Shown one piece after another: positions 26,231-34,909 of a stretch of 64,000 nt of DNA. Origin of the DNA: Gammaproteobacteria bacterium (GTDB taxonomy: Bacteria > Pseudomonadota > Gammaproteobacteria > Xanthomonadales > Wenzhouxiangellaceae). Position numbers and translations under genes: made by a program. How positions within the stretch are numbered: position 1 is the first letter of the stretch; each line of letters starts with the position of its first letter. Where the stretch lies: the NCBI GenBank assembly GCA_003565625.1, contig PXBD01000031.1:1-64000 (forward strand), written 5' to 3'. The notes under the pieces are model-generated. The model was not told the origin of the DNA, made no database searches, and saw nothing but the letters and a program-made list of their open reading frames with translations.

Positions 26231-27391
26231 TCACGCGGCCGCGACGCTGTCGGATTCCGGCGCATCCTCGTGCCGGGCCCGCGGCCAAGCGCGCAGCACG
26301 GCGTTGACCAGCGTTGCCAGCGGGATGGCAAAGAACACGCCCCAGAACCCCCACAGTCCGCCGAAAACCAGAATGGCGGTAATGATGGCGACCGGATGCA
26401 GATCGACCACCTCGGAAAACAGGATCGGTACCAGGACGTTGCCGTCCAGCGCCTGGATGATCGCGTAGGCGATGATCACGTACCAGAACGCCGCGGTAAA
26501 ACCGCCAAAGGCAATCAGCGCAACCAGCGCCACCGGAATGGTCACCACCGCTGCCCCGATGTAGGGAATGATCACCGAAAACCCGACCAGCATCGAAAGC
26601 AGCATGGCGAAGGGCATGCCAAGCACGGAAAAGACCAGGTAGGTCACGATCCAGACGATCAGGATTTCCAGCACCTTGCCGCGCACGTAGTTGGCGATCT
26701 GCAGATCCACCTCTTTCCAGACCGTCGCCACCAGCGCCCGATCGCGCGGCAGGTAGCCGGCAAACCAGGCGATCAGCTTGTCCTTGTCCTTGAGGAAGAA
26801 AAACACCAGGACCGGCATGATGACCAGGAAGATCAGCAGGCTGACGATGCCCAGAACCCCGGAAAAAGACACCAGTTCGGTGCCATATCGGCCCAGTTCG
26901 GTGCCAAGATTGTCGAGCAATTCCGATAACTGTTCCTGGGAAATCACGGCCATGGCCTCGGTCTCCTCGCCCATGCCCATTTCACCGTCGGGAGACGGCA
27001 GGTCGGCGCCTGAAGAGACCAGCTGCGGATAGCGCTCCGGCAGCGTAGCCAGCCACTCCTGGGCGGTACGGATGTAGCGCGGCAGTTCGGCAACGATGGC
27101 GGTCAGCTGTCGCGTCAGCATCGGCAACAGGCCAAACAGCAGGAAAAACAATGCCGCCATGAACGCCGCGAACACGCCAACCACGCTCATCAGGCGCGGC
27201 AGACCCCAGCGCTGCAGGCGCTGCACCGCACCCTCCAGCAGATAGGCGATGATCAGGCTGGCCACCACCGGGGTGAGCATGCGGCCAAACATCAGCACCA
27301 GGACCAGGCCCAGCACCAGAAACAGCGCCAGAATGACCACTTGCGGGTCAGAAAAATGACGCTGATACCAGTCGTTTATTCGACTCAACAT
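26231..27391 (-). CDS. AI-2E/PerM-family inner-membrane permease
   Basis: A 386-residue protein with paired hydrophobic segments at the N-terminus (VVILALFLVLGLVLVLMF), a soluble central stretch rich in acidic residues, and four or more membrane segments towards the end. IIPYIGAAVVTIPVALVA and DLHPVAIITAILVFGGLWG are characteristic of the AI-2E/PerM family. Family members export varied substrates, so the name does not prove autoinducer transport. The ATG has TATACT only 7 bp upstream. Position in front of murL–murD2 may be chance or may suggest an envelope role. Confidence 0.88.
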   Translation of the reverse strand: MLSRINDWYQRHFSDPQVVILALFLVLGLVLVLMFGRMLTPVVASLIIAYLLEGAVQRLQRWGLPRLMSVVGVFAAFMAALFFLLFGLLPMLTRQLTAIVAELPRYIRTAQEWLATLPERYPQLVSSGADLPSPDGEMGMGEETEAMAVISQEQLSELLDNLGTELGRYGTELVSFSGVLGIVSLLIFLVIMPVLVFFFLKDKDKLIAWFAGYLPRDRALVATVWKEVDLQIANYVRGKVLEILIVWIVTYLVFSVLGMPFAMLLSMLVGFSVIIPYIGAAVVTIPVALVALIAFGGFTAAFWYVIIAYAIIQALDGNVLVPILFSEVVDLHPVAIITAILVFGGLWGFWGVFFAIPLATLVNAVLRAWPRARHEDAPESDSVAAA

Positions 27392-27398
27392 GCTGGAT

Positions 27399-27404
27399 AG
27401 TATA
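27399..27404 (-). promoter_or_regulatory. -10 element of the AI-2E–murL–murD2 unit close to the start codon
   Basis: The reverse strand reads TATACT, 7 bp before the ATG at 27389-27391. No good -35 element or Shine-Dalgarno sequence is visible. Confidence 0.4.
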
Positions 27405-27420
27405 AGGCCTGAAGAAAGGC

Positions 27421-27460
27421 GACCTCACCCCCGGCGGACCTCTCCCCGCGGGAGGCCACC
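27421..27460. repeat. GC-rich palindromic intergenic element
   Basis: The segment contains CCTCTCCCCGCGGGAGG, an imperfect inverted repeat. It resembles the short CCTCTCCC-type hairpin repeats scattered between genes of many GC-rich proteobacteria. It lies in the 111-bp gap between the AI-2E gene and the unknown membrane-barrel gene. Confidence 0.35.
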
Positions 27461-27502
27461 GGGTCCACGATCAAACAGGAGTGTTGTGTTGCGGGGAATG
27501 AA

Positions 27503-28672
27503 TCAGAACTGGAAACTCCAGGTTGCCTGGACTTCCAGGCTTCGGTCGAGGCGATCGGACACCACCCCGAGCACGTTGCCGCCAAAAGCGAACTCCGAAG
27601 GCGCATAGGCTGCATCGAGCAGCAAACGCGAGCGCGGCGACATGGATTTCTGAACTCCGACCAACAGCGCCTCCCGAGACATCTCCGGGTTGAGTGCCGA
27701 AGCGAGCAAAGGCGAGCTTGGCCGGGGCTGCGATCGGGTCAGGTAATCAACGTTGAACTGAAGGTCGTTGAGGGGCTGCCACGACCAACCGATGTTGTAA
27801 ACCAACAGGTCGTCCCAGCCAAACTGCGGGCTGGTGCTGTCGCCAAGCAACGCGTTGAAACGCGCCGGCAGGGCCCGCGAGGGGAAGGCCCCAACCTCGC
27901 TGTAGAAAATCTGCTCCAGACCAACACTCAAGCCACTGCGCGCCCCGGTCTGCCACTGCATTGCCAGCTGAATCCGCGACGGAATGTCCAGCTCGGCCCG
28001 ACTGCCGTGAACGCCGATCAGCGAGGCGAACTCACCCATCTCGATGCGCGACTGGAACGCAGCCTCAACGTTGAGTCCGTCGAGCAGTTCGCTGGTCAAC
28101 GCAAAGCGCAGGCCGGCCCCGCGCAAGCGCTCAGGCTGGTTCCAGCCACCCGATCGCTGTGCCCAGGCATGCTGCTCGGAAGTCTCATCGAGATTCATTC
28201 CGGCGGCGACAAACTGCTGCGTGGCCAGCACCGCCGATACCGTAACCGCGCCCCTGTTGGTCACCGGAGCAGAAATTCCGGGCAGCAGCAGGCTGCGCTC
28301 GAGGCGGCCCAGGTCAACCCGAGCCGAACCGGCGAGATCCACCGCCATGTGCTGGCGAACCAGGCGCAAACTGGGCAGGCGCTGCTCATGACCCATCAGT
28401 TCGGCGGCGAAATCAGGCAGGATCAGGGTTTCGTCCAGGCCAAAGCGACTGATGGTCGGCAAGCTTCGGTCACTGAGCCGCTCCAGTTCCGGGGTCAGCT
28501 CCTGGATCAGGTACTCTTCCCACGGTCCCAGCTCGAACGCAATCAGGAACCAGGCCAGATTGTGGTAGGACGGAGCCACACTCACCGGGGCGGCACGCGT
28601 GGCCGACGGGGTCCCCGTCAGCAGGACTGCGGTAACGAAGACCAGAATCAGCAGATGAACCCGACGGATCAC
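27503..28672 (-). CDS. Predicted outer-membrane β-barrel-like protein, unknown family
   Basis: About 389 residues. The N-terminus is a clear signal peptide (RRVHLLILVFVTAVLLTG, cleavage near TRA-APV). The second half is a succession of alternating amphipathic strands, for example LRFALTSELLDGLNVEAAFQ and RIQLAMQWQTGARSGLSVGL. The chain ends WSFQF, the aromatic C-terminus usual for outer-membrane proteins. I do not recognise the family. GTG at 28670-28672 gives a normal signal peptide; another GTG at 28714 would lengthen the N-terminus by 14 residues. Confidence 0.75.
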   Translation of the reverse strand: MIRRVHLLILVFVTAVLLTGTPSATRAAPVSVAPSYHNLAWFLIAFELGPWEEYLIQELTPELERLSDRSLPTISRFGLDETLILPDFAAELMGHEQRLPSLRLVRQHMAVDLAGSARVDLGRLERSLLLPGISAPVTNRGAVTVSAVLATQQFVAAGMNLDETSEQHAWAQRSGGWNQPERLRGAGLRFALTSELLDGLNVEAAFQSRIEMGEFASLIGVHGSRAELDIPSRIQLAMQWQTGARSGLSVGLEQIFYSEVGAFPSRALPARFNALLGDSTSPQFGWDDLLVYNIGWSWQPLNDLQFNVDYLTRSQPRPSSPLLASALNPEMSREALLVGVQKSMSPRSRLLLDAAYAPSEFAFGGNVLGVVSDRLDRSLEVQATWSFQF

Positions 28673-28848
28673 AACGCATTGCCAGACGAAAAGCCTACTG
28701 CGGAGTGTACCCACTTTTTTGGCGTCGATACAACGCTGATCTGAAATTTTCGTAAAAACTTCACCGAAAGCCCCGGTGTTCGGCCTCCCGAACCTGACCC
28801 AGGCCGGCCAAACTGTTGTAAATTCGAGACAGTTCTATGAAGTGCGCC

Positions 28849-29856
28849 TCAACTCACCCGCTCACACAAGGCATCGGCAAAGCCTTCGGTTGTGCCCTTG
28901 CCGCCCAGGTCGGGGGTCGTGCGATCGCCCGCGGCGATGGCATCCCCGATCGCGACCCGCAACCGTCTTGCCTTGTCGTGTTTCTCCATGTGTTCCAGCA
29001 TCTGGGTCGCGGCCAGCAGCAGGGCGGATGGATTGGCAATGCCGCGCCCGGCGATGTCTGGCGCCGAACCATGGACCGCCTCGAACATCGCGGTGTTCTG
29101 ACCGATATTGGCTCCGGGCGCCAACCCGAGGCCGCCGACCAGCCCGGCACACAGATCGGACAGGATGTCACCGAACAGGTTGGTGGTGACGATGACATCG
29201 AAGCGCTCCGGCCGCATGACCAGCTGCATGCAGGCGTTGTCGACGATCATGTCGTCGCAGTCGATATCAACGTAATCAGACGCCACCTCCCGGGCGACGC
29301 GCAGAAACATGCCGGTCACGTCCTTGAGAATATTGGCCTTGTGAACCACGGTCACTCGCTTGCGACCGGCCCGGCGAGCGAGCTCGAAGGCAAAGCGCAC
29401 GATCCGCTCGCAGCCGGCACGGGTGGCGATCATCTTGGATTCTGCCCGACTGCCATCCGGGGCCGTGTAGGCGCCCTCACCGAGATAGGCGCCCTCGGTG
29501 TTTTCGCGCACGGTGATCAAGTCGACGTTGTCATAGCGCGATTGCGAGCCGCGGAAGCTGATCGCCGGGCGCACATTGGCGTACAGGTCGAAATGCTTGC
29601 GCAAGGCCACGTTGAGCGATTTGAAACCACCACCGACCGGGGTGGTCAACGGTGCCTTGAGGGCAACACCGGTGCGCGCAATCGAATCCAGCGTAGCCTC
29701 GGGCAACAGCTCTCCGGTGGCATCCTGTGCCGCCAATCCGGCCAGCTGGAAGTCGAATTCCAGGTTCGCCCCCAGTGCGTCGAGCACCCGCAAAGAGGCA
29801 TCCATGATTTCCGGGCCGATACCATCGCCCCTGATGACTGTAATCTGTTCGGTCAC
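28849..29856 (-). CDS. icd: Isocitrate dehydrogenase, NAD-type (β-decarboxylating dehydrogenase family)
   Basis: A 335-residue enzyme of the isocitrate/isopropylmalate dehydrogenase family. [20 protein letters not shown] starts it, [12 protein letters not shown] carries the substrate Ser/Thr region, [20 protein letters not shown] the metal-binding aspartates, and [12 protein letters not shown] the cofactor region. Short length and the sequence pattern suggest the NAD-dependent type found in Xanthomonas relatives rather than the longer NADP E. coli Icd. The 3-isopropylmalate or tartrate enzymes are alternatives. The start is GTG. Confidence 0.87.
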   Translation of the reverse strand: MTEQITVIRGDGIGPEIMDASLRVLDALGANLEFDFQLAGLAAQDATGELLPEATLDSIARTGVALKAPLTTPVGGGFKSLNVALRKHFDLYANVRPAISFRGSQSRYDNVDLITVRENTEGAYLGEGAYTAPDGSRAESKMIATRAGCERIVRFAFELARRAGRKRVTVVHKANILKDVTGMFLRVAREVASDYVDIDCDDMIVDNACMQLVMRPERFDVIVTTNLFGDILSDLCAGLVGGLGLAPGANIGQNTAMFEAVHGSAPDIAGRGIANPSALLLAATQMLEHMEKHDKARRLRVAIGDAIAAGDRTTPDLGGKGTTEGFADALCERVS

Positions 29857-29913
29857 AAGCCGTTTCCGTAGGGTAAGTAAAGAGCAGCCTGCAAGTGTAG
29901 CCGGAGCAGGCCT

Positions 29914-30180
29914 TCAGCTGATGTCGCTGAGCAAACGATCCAGTCCGCCTTCACGCTCCAGCCGGTCCAGATCATCGAATCCGCCCACGTGCTGATCACC
30001 GATAAAGATCTGCGGCACCGTGTGGCGGCCGGCACGCTGCATCATCTCGGCGCGTTTTTCGGTCTGCTGATCCACCGCCACCTCAGTCCAGCGCACCCCC
30101 TTGGAATGCAACAGGTTGCGGGCGGCCACACAGAAGGGACATGACGCCGTTGCATACATCACTACTGCGGATTGATTCAT
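29914..30180 (-). CDS. grxC: Glutaredoxin 3
   Basis: An 88-residue dithiol glutaredoxin. The active site is YATASCPFCVAARNLL, the cis-proline lies in HTVPQIFIG, and the glutathione site is VGGFDDL. The ATG at 30178-30180 has AGGAG 8 nt upstream. It ends the run tusD–tusC–dsrC–grxC, about 23 bp after dsrC, so it may belong to the same thiol/sulfur-relay operon. Confidence 0.93.
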   Translation of the reverse strand: MNQSAVVMYATASCPFCVAARNLLHSKGVRWTEVAVDQQTEKRAEMMQRAGRHTVPQIFIGDQHVGGFDDLDRLEREGGLDRLLSDIS

Positions 30181-30203
30181 CGACTCATCTCCTGAAATTC
30201 GCA

Positions 30204-30533
30204 TCAAATACACCAGTCGGGCTTGGGCAACCCGCCATACTTGCAGGCCAGCCGAACCGGCCCGTCGGGAAACAGGCGGTACAGGTCGCGACTACCCGCC
30301 CCGGGCCCGCGCTCGGCGCGAAGGGCCTGGATGACCGTGCGCATCAGCGGCGGATTGCCGTAGCGATCATGGTAACCGCGCACGAACTCAATCAGCCACC
30401 AGTGGCCCGAATCGAGCACAATCCCGTCGCGCTCGGCCATTTTCTGCCCGACCGCCGGCGTCCAGGCGGCGCTGTCGGCCAGATGTCCATCTGCGTCCTG
30501 GTCGGGCAGCACGTCGCAGCCACCACTTTTCAT
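30204..30533 (-). CDS. DsrC/TusE-family sulfur carrier with both arm cysteines
   Basis: A 109-residue protein of the DsrC/TusE family, sulfur acceptors from TusBCD/DsrEFH or dissimilatory sulfite reductase. HWWLIEFVRGYHDRYGNPP and RDLYRLFPDGP are family blocks. The C-terminal arm reads LACKYGGLPKPDWCI with Cys97 and the penultimate Cys108, exactly 11 residues apart. True DsrC proteins carry both cysteines at this distance, whereas E. coli TusE keeps only the last one. The ATG overlaps the tusC-like stop codon (ATGA). Confidence 0.9.
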   Translation of the reverse strand: MKSGGCDVLPDQDADGHLADSAAWTPAVGQKMAERDGIVLDSGHWWLIEFVRGYHDRYGNPPLMRTVIQALRAERGPGAGSRDLYRLFPDGPVRLACKYGGLPKPDWCI

Positions 30534-30847
30534 GGTCTGATGATCACCGTGCCGCGCTCCAATTCCAGCACATCACCCGGATCAAGCGGCTCCACGCCGT
30601 CGGGGATCGCTCCGTGTGACCCGTCCGGACAGTCGCTTGCGCAGACCCGGGCCAGGTCATGGTCGATCAGCTGCTGCCAGCCATGCCGATCTGGCCCGGT
30701 CAGCACACCCAGGGCCGTCCCGCGCAACCAGACGGTCAGATCCAGCTCCAGGCTGGCCGCCGCCAGCACCAGCTCCAGCAACTCAGCGCTCTCGGACCGG
30801 TCCGGACAGCGCTCGACCGGAACAACAAAGCGGCGCTCAGCCATCAT
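30530..30847 (-). CDS. TusC/DsrF-like sulfur-relay subunit
   Basis: About 105 residues. The overall pattern parallels E. coli TusC: a helix then LLELVLAAASLELDLTVWLR, ALGVLTG, a cysteine segment LARVCASDCPDG (Cys69, Cys73), and an end of the type DVLELERGTVIIRP. The call rests on weak but consistent similarity and on position between a TusD-like and a DsrC gene. The start is uncertain (ATG at 30845-30847 or 30842-30844). Its 5' end overlaps the end of the TusD-like gene by 11 nt. Confidence 0.7.
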   Translation of the reverse strand: MMAERRFVVPVERCPDRSESAELLELVLAAASLELDLTVWLRGTALGVLTGPDRHGWQQLIDHDLARVCASDCPDGSHGAIPDGVEPLDPGDVLELERGTVIIRP

Positions 30848-31172
30848 CCATGACACCGAATGAAGCCACCTCTGTTGCGCTTGTTGCCGCCGACCAGAAC
30901 TGTACCAGAGAGCCGAATTGGAACGGTGGCGGCAGCGCCAGGCCGCTGCGCCGTCGCCAGCCGCCGCTGCAGGCGCTCAGGGCGAGCCCGGAACCGGCCA
31001 GCCCGGCGAAGGCCGACTCTGAGCCCGCCTCAACATGATCCAAACCGGGCCCCTGGAAAAACAGCAGAACTCTTTCAGGCAGCCGCCGCCAGCGCACGGC
31101 CAGCCGGTGGGCCGCTTCCGCGGCCGCGCTGCCCGGGGGGCAGCGGATCAGCATCACCCGTTCAGCTCGCAC
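30837..31172 (-). CDS. TusD/DsrE-like sulfurtransferase subunit
   Basis: A 111-residue protein. RVLLFFQGPGLDHVEAG matches the FFYREGV-type strand and loop of TusD. ALSACSGGWRRRSG places Cys68 where TusD/DsrE keep the persulfide cysteine, and GSLVQFWSAATSATEVASFG matches the C-terminal family end. The start is GTG at 31170-31172 with GAGGA about 6 nt upstream. It is first in tusD–tusC–dsrC–grxC and divergent from the BepA-like protease gene across 60 bp. A third TusB/DsrH-like subunit is not present in this operon. Confidence 0.75.
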   Translation of the reverse strand: MRAERVMLIRCPPGSAAAEAAHRLAVRWRRLPERVLLFFQGPGLDHVEAGSESAFAGLAGSGLALSACSGGWRRRSGLALPPPFQFGSLVQFWSAATSATEVASFGVMDDG

Positions 31173-31232
31173 CGGGTATCCTCATCGATGGCATTCGAAA
31201 CATTTACCCGGCAGGCCTGTCCTACGTTCACC

Positions 31233-32699
31233 ATGATTCGATGTATTCATCAACTGCTTGTGGTTGTCGGCACTGCACTGTTGAGCCTGAGTGTAGCCGC
31301 ACAACAGCCCGTGCGCCTGCCCGATATGGGCAGCACCACGACCCGCGTGCTCAGCCCGGACCAGGAAAAGAGCTTCGCGCGGGATTTCGAGCGTTTCCTG
31401 CGGGCCAACAATCTGCTGATTGAAGATCCGCTGATCACCGATTATTTCAACGAAATGGGCTTTCGACTGGTCTCGTTTTCCAGCCGCAGCAACGCCCCAT
31501 TCCGGTTTTTCATCATTCGCGAGCCCAGCATCAATGCCTTCGCAGCACCCGCTGGCGTAATCGGCCTGCATTCGGGACTGATCCTGACCGCGCACACCGA
31601 AGCCGAAGTCGCCGGCGTGGTCGCCCACGAAATCGCCCACATTACCCAGGATCATCTGGCGCGTGCCATGGAGACCCAGCAGGCCACCTCGCTGCCCACC
31701 ATGCTGGCGACGCTGGCGCTGGCGGTTGCTGCCGGCGCCGCCGGCAACGCGGAAGCCAGCCAGGCGGTGTTGATGAGCGGTATGGGGCTGGCCCAGCAGT
31801 TCGCCATCAACCACACCCGCCAGGCCGAGGCGGAAGCCGACCGCGTCGGCATCAGTCTGCTGGCCGCGGCCGGCTTCGACCCGCACGGCATGGCCGCCTT
31901 TTTCGAGCGCCTGAACGTGGCCTCGCGTGCCATGGGGCAAGGTCCGCCGGAATATCTCCGCACCCACCCACTGACCGTCAATCGGGTCGCCGAGGCGCGC
32001 GCCAGGGCCGAGCAGATGAACGTCCGCGACGTGCGCGACGAGTCCCGCTTTCATTTTATCCAGTCCCGGCTTCGAGTCCTGATGAGCCAGCGCACGGAGC
32101 AGTCCATAGACTGGTTCCGGCTGCGGCTGCAACAAGGCGACCGGCCGGCTGATGCGATGCGCTACGGGCTGGTACTCGCCTTTATCCAGGCACGCCGCTT
32201 CGACGAAGCCCGGGCCGAAATGACCCGCCTGCTCGAACCGGCGCCTGACGATCAGCTCTACCGTTTGCTCGAAGCAGAACTGCTCCTGGCCGAGGGCAAA
32301 AGCGATGAGGCGGTCGACAGCCTGGCCTACCTGTATCGAGCGTATCCGGGCAGCCGCCAGGTCACCACCCAGTACGCCCAGACCTTGATGCACGACAGCG
32401 ACCCGGAACGGGCTGCACGGGCTGCCACCATCATCCGGGCCCATCTTCGCGACCATCCGCATGACCTGCGCATGACCGAACTCCTGGCGCGCGCTGCCGA
32501 TCGTTCCGGTGACCCGGTCCGCGCCACCGAAGCGCTGGCCGAAAGCTATTACCTGCGCGGAGGCGTTGCCGAAGCCATCGATCAGCTGGAAAAAGTGCTT
32601 GAGCGCAGTGACCTCGATTTCTACCAGCGCGCCCGCATCCGCGCCCGCCTCAACGAGCTCAGGGCGATCCACCTGCGCCGTCTCAATACCGGCCGTTAA
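31233..32699 (+). CDS. bepA: Periplasmic M48 metalloprotease with TPR domain (BepA/YfgC-like)
   Basis: A 488-residue protein with a signal peptide (IHQLLVVVGTALLSLSVAAQ). The M48 zinc motif is HEIAH (AEVAGVVAHEIAHITQDHLA), with the third ligand in AEAEADRVG. LRTHPLTVNRVAEARARAEQ closes the protease part and TPR-like helices fill the C-terminal half. E. coli BepA is a chaperone/protease for LptD assembly in the outer membrane. The ATG at 31233 gives a standard signal peptide; the frame is open further upstream. Confidence 0.9.
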   Translation: MIRCIHQLLVVVGTALLSLSVAAQQPVRLPDMGSTTTRVLSPDQEKSFARDFERFLRANNLLIEDPLITDYFNEMGFRLVSFSSRSNAPFRFFIIREPSINAFAAPAGVIGLHSGLILTAHTEAEVAGVVAHEIAHITQDHLARAMETQQATSLPTMLATLALAVAAGAAGNAEASQAVLMSGMGLAQQFAINHTRQAEAEADRVGISLLAAAGFDPHGMAAFFERLNVASRAMGQGPPEYLRTHPLTVNRVAEARARAEQMNVRDVRDESRFHFIQSRLRVLMSQRTEQSIDWFRLRLQQGDRPADAMRYGLVLAFIQARRFDEARAEMTRLLEPAPDDQLYRLLEAELLLAEGKSDEAVDSLAYLYRAYPGSRQVTTQYAQTLMHDSDPERAARAATIIRAHLRDHPHDLRMTELLARAADRSGDPVRATEALAESYYLRGGVAEAIDQLEKVLERSDLDFYQRARIRARLNELRAIHLRRLNTGR

Positions 32700-32770
32700 C
32701 AAGGCACCAGCCAGGCGGGCTTTGGTGTAGAGTCAGGCAGAGACTTCCTGTAATTATCAAGGCCCGGCGC

Positions 32771-34909
32771 ATGTCGATTCTCTCCTCTGCCACCCTGCGT
32801 TCCGTCACCCAGCAGGCGCCCGATCTTCCCGGCTGGTCGGCCGATGAACTTGATGCCCCCGAGCTGCTGCTCAACCGCGAACTGAGCCTGCTGGCGTTTA
32901 CCCGGCGGGTGCTGGAACTGGCCCGTGATCAGCGTTTGCCGCTGCTGGAGCGACTCCGGTTTTTATGCATTTCCTGCACCAACCTGGACGAATTCTTCGA
33001 GGTCCGGGTCGCCTCGGTGCGCCAGCGCATGCAGCACGGCGCCACCCAGCCGGGACCGGACGGCCTGACCCCCAAAGCCGCGCTCGAAGCCATCCGCAGC
33101 GCCGTGCTGGAAATGGTCGAACAGCAGTACTGGGTGATGAACGAAGAATTGACGCCGGCCCTGGCCGAGCAGGAAATTCGCATCTTGCGGCGGTCGGAAT
33201 GGAAACGGCGCCAGCGTCGCTGGCTACACCAGCATTTCCGCCAGGAAATCCTGCCTGTACTCAGCCCGCTCGGGCTGGACCCGGCCCACCCGTTTCCGCG
33301 CATTCTCAACAAAAGCCTCAATTTCGCCGTGTCGCTGGAGGGCCAGGATGCCTTCGGTCGCGACAGCGGCATGGCCCTGGTCCGCGCACCGCGCTCCCTG
33401 CCGCGCATTATCCGGGTCCCGAAAAGCTATACCCGCGGGCCCAATGATTTCGTCTTTCTCTCTTCGGTCATTCACGCTTTCATCGACGAACTGTTTCCGG
33501 GCATGCGGGTACGCGGCTGCTATCAGTTCCGGGTTACCCGCAACAGCGAATTGTTCGTCGACGAGGAAGAAATCGAAGACCTGGCCCGGGCCCTGGAAGG
33601 AGAATTGATGGAGCGCGGCTTCGCCGAAGCCGTGCGCCTGGAAGTGGCCACCAACTGCCCCGACCCGATCGCCCGCTTTCTCGGCAGCAAGTTCGGCCTG
33701 ACCGAAAACAGCATCTATCGCTGCGACGGGCCGGTCAACCTCAACCGGATGAGCGCAATCTGCGACCTGGCCGACCGGCCCGACCTGAAATTCACCACCT
33801 TCCAGCCGCATACTCCCAAGGCCCTGGCCTCCAGCAGCAACCTGTTTGCCGCCATGCGCCGCCGTGACTGGGTTCTGCATCATCCCTACGACAGTTTTCA
33901 GCCGGTGGTCGACTTGCTGCGCGAGGCGGTCAGCGACCCGTCGGTGCTGGCGATCAAACAGACCCTGTACCGCACCGGAGTGGACTCCGTGCTGGTCGGC
34001 CTGCTGGTCGAGGCCGCCCGCGCAGGCAAGGACGTCACCGTGATCGTGGAACTGCGCGCGCGCTTTGACGAACAGGCCAACATCACCCTGGCCACCCGCC
34101 TGCAGGAGGCCGGCGTGCAGGTGGTCTACGGAGTGGTCGGCCACAAGACGCACGCCAAGATGATGCTGCTCGTGCGTCGCGAGCGCGGCCATCTGCACCG
34201 CTATGTCCACCTGGGAACCGGCAACTATCACCAGGGCACAGCCAAGGCCTATACCGACTGGAGCCTGCTGAGCGCGAATGCCGACCTGGCCCAGGACGTC
34301 CATCGCATCTTCCAGCAGCTGTCCGGACTGGGTCGCGTCCAAACGCTCAACCGGCTCATCCAGTCGCCGTTCGGGCTGCATCGGTTCCTGCTGGAAATGA
34401 TCAGGCGCGAGACCGAGCATTCCCGGGCCGGCCACAGCGCCCGCATCTGCGCGAAGATGAATTCACTCACCGAGCCCGACATCATCCGCGCGCTTTACGA
34501 GGCGGCGCGAGCCGGGGTCGAAGTGCGCCTGGTGGTGCGCGGCATCTGCTGCCTGCGACCGGGTGTCCCGGGCCTGTCCGACACCATCCGGGTGCGTTCC
34601 ATCCTCGGCCGCTTTCTTGAGCATAGCCGGGTCTATCACTTCGACAACGCCGGCCAGCCTGAAACCTATGCCGCCAGCGCCGACTGGATGGAACGCAACC
34701 TGTTCCAGCGCGTGGAGACCTGCTTCCCGATTCTGGACGCGCGCGCCGCCGCGCGCGTGCTTCGCGAATCCATCGAACTGGCCTTTGCCGATAACCGCAG
34801 CGCTTGGGAACTGGGACCGGGCGGCGATTATCATCTGGTCTATCCGAACGAGGGCGAGACCGAACTCGCAATCCAGGACGTGCTGATCGCTGAAGCCGGC
34901 GATGTCTGA
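32771..34909 (+). CDS. ppk1: Polyphosphate kinase 1
   Basis: A 712-residue enzyme that reversibly polymerises ATP γ-phosphate into polyphosphate. LLNRELSLLAFTRRVLELA and FLCISCTNLDEFFEVRV are N-terminal blocks, GPVNLNRMSAICDLADRPDL is in the head domain, and GHKTHAKMMLLVRRE and YVHLGTGNYHQGTAKAYTD hold the PLD-like catalytic histidine segments. Length is normal. The end overlaps ppx by 8 nt, as in the classical ppk–ppx operon. Confidence 0.97.
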   Translation: MSILSSATLRSVTQQAPDLPGWSADELDAPELLLNRELSLLAFTRRVLELARDQRLPLLERLRFLCISCTNLDEFFEVRVASVRQRMQHGATQPGPDGLTPKAALEAIRSAVLEMVEQQYWVMNEELTPALAEQEIRILRRSEWKRRQRRWLHQHFRQEILPVLSPLGLDPAHPFPRILNKSLNFAVSLEGQDAFGRDSGMALVRAPRSLPRIIRVPKSYTRGPNDFVFLSSVIHAFIDELFPGMRVRGCYQFRVTRNSELFVDEEEIEDLARALEGELMERGFAEAVRLEVATNCPDPIARFLGSKFGLTENSIYRCDGPVNLNRMSAICDLADRPDLKFTTFQPHTPKALASSSNLFAAMRRRDWVLHHPYDSFQPVVDLLREAVSDPSVLAIKQTLYRTGVDSVLVGLLVEAARAGKDVTVIVELRARFDEQANITLATRLQEAGVQVVYGVVGHKTHAKMMLLVRRERGHLHRYVHLGTGNYHQGTAKAYTDWSLLSANADLAQDVHRIFQQLSGLGRVQTLNRLIQSPFGLHRFLLEMIRRETEHSRAGHSARICAKMNSLTEPDIIRALYEAARAGVEVRLVVRGICCLRPGVPGLSDTIRVRSILGRFLEHSRVYHFDNAGQPETYAASADWMERNLFQRVETCFPILDARAAARVLRESIELAFADNRSAWELGPGGDYHLVYPNEGETELAIQDVLIAEAGDV

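Noticed and set aside
26231-27391. Naming the AI-2E-family gene as an autoinducer-2 exporter
   Set aside because: The family covers several substrates, and nothing nearby concerns quorum sensing.
31182-32702. A 506-codon open frame on the - strand
   Set aside because: It is antisense to the BepA-like gene, which has a clear signal peptide and zinc motif.
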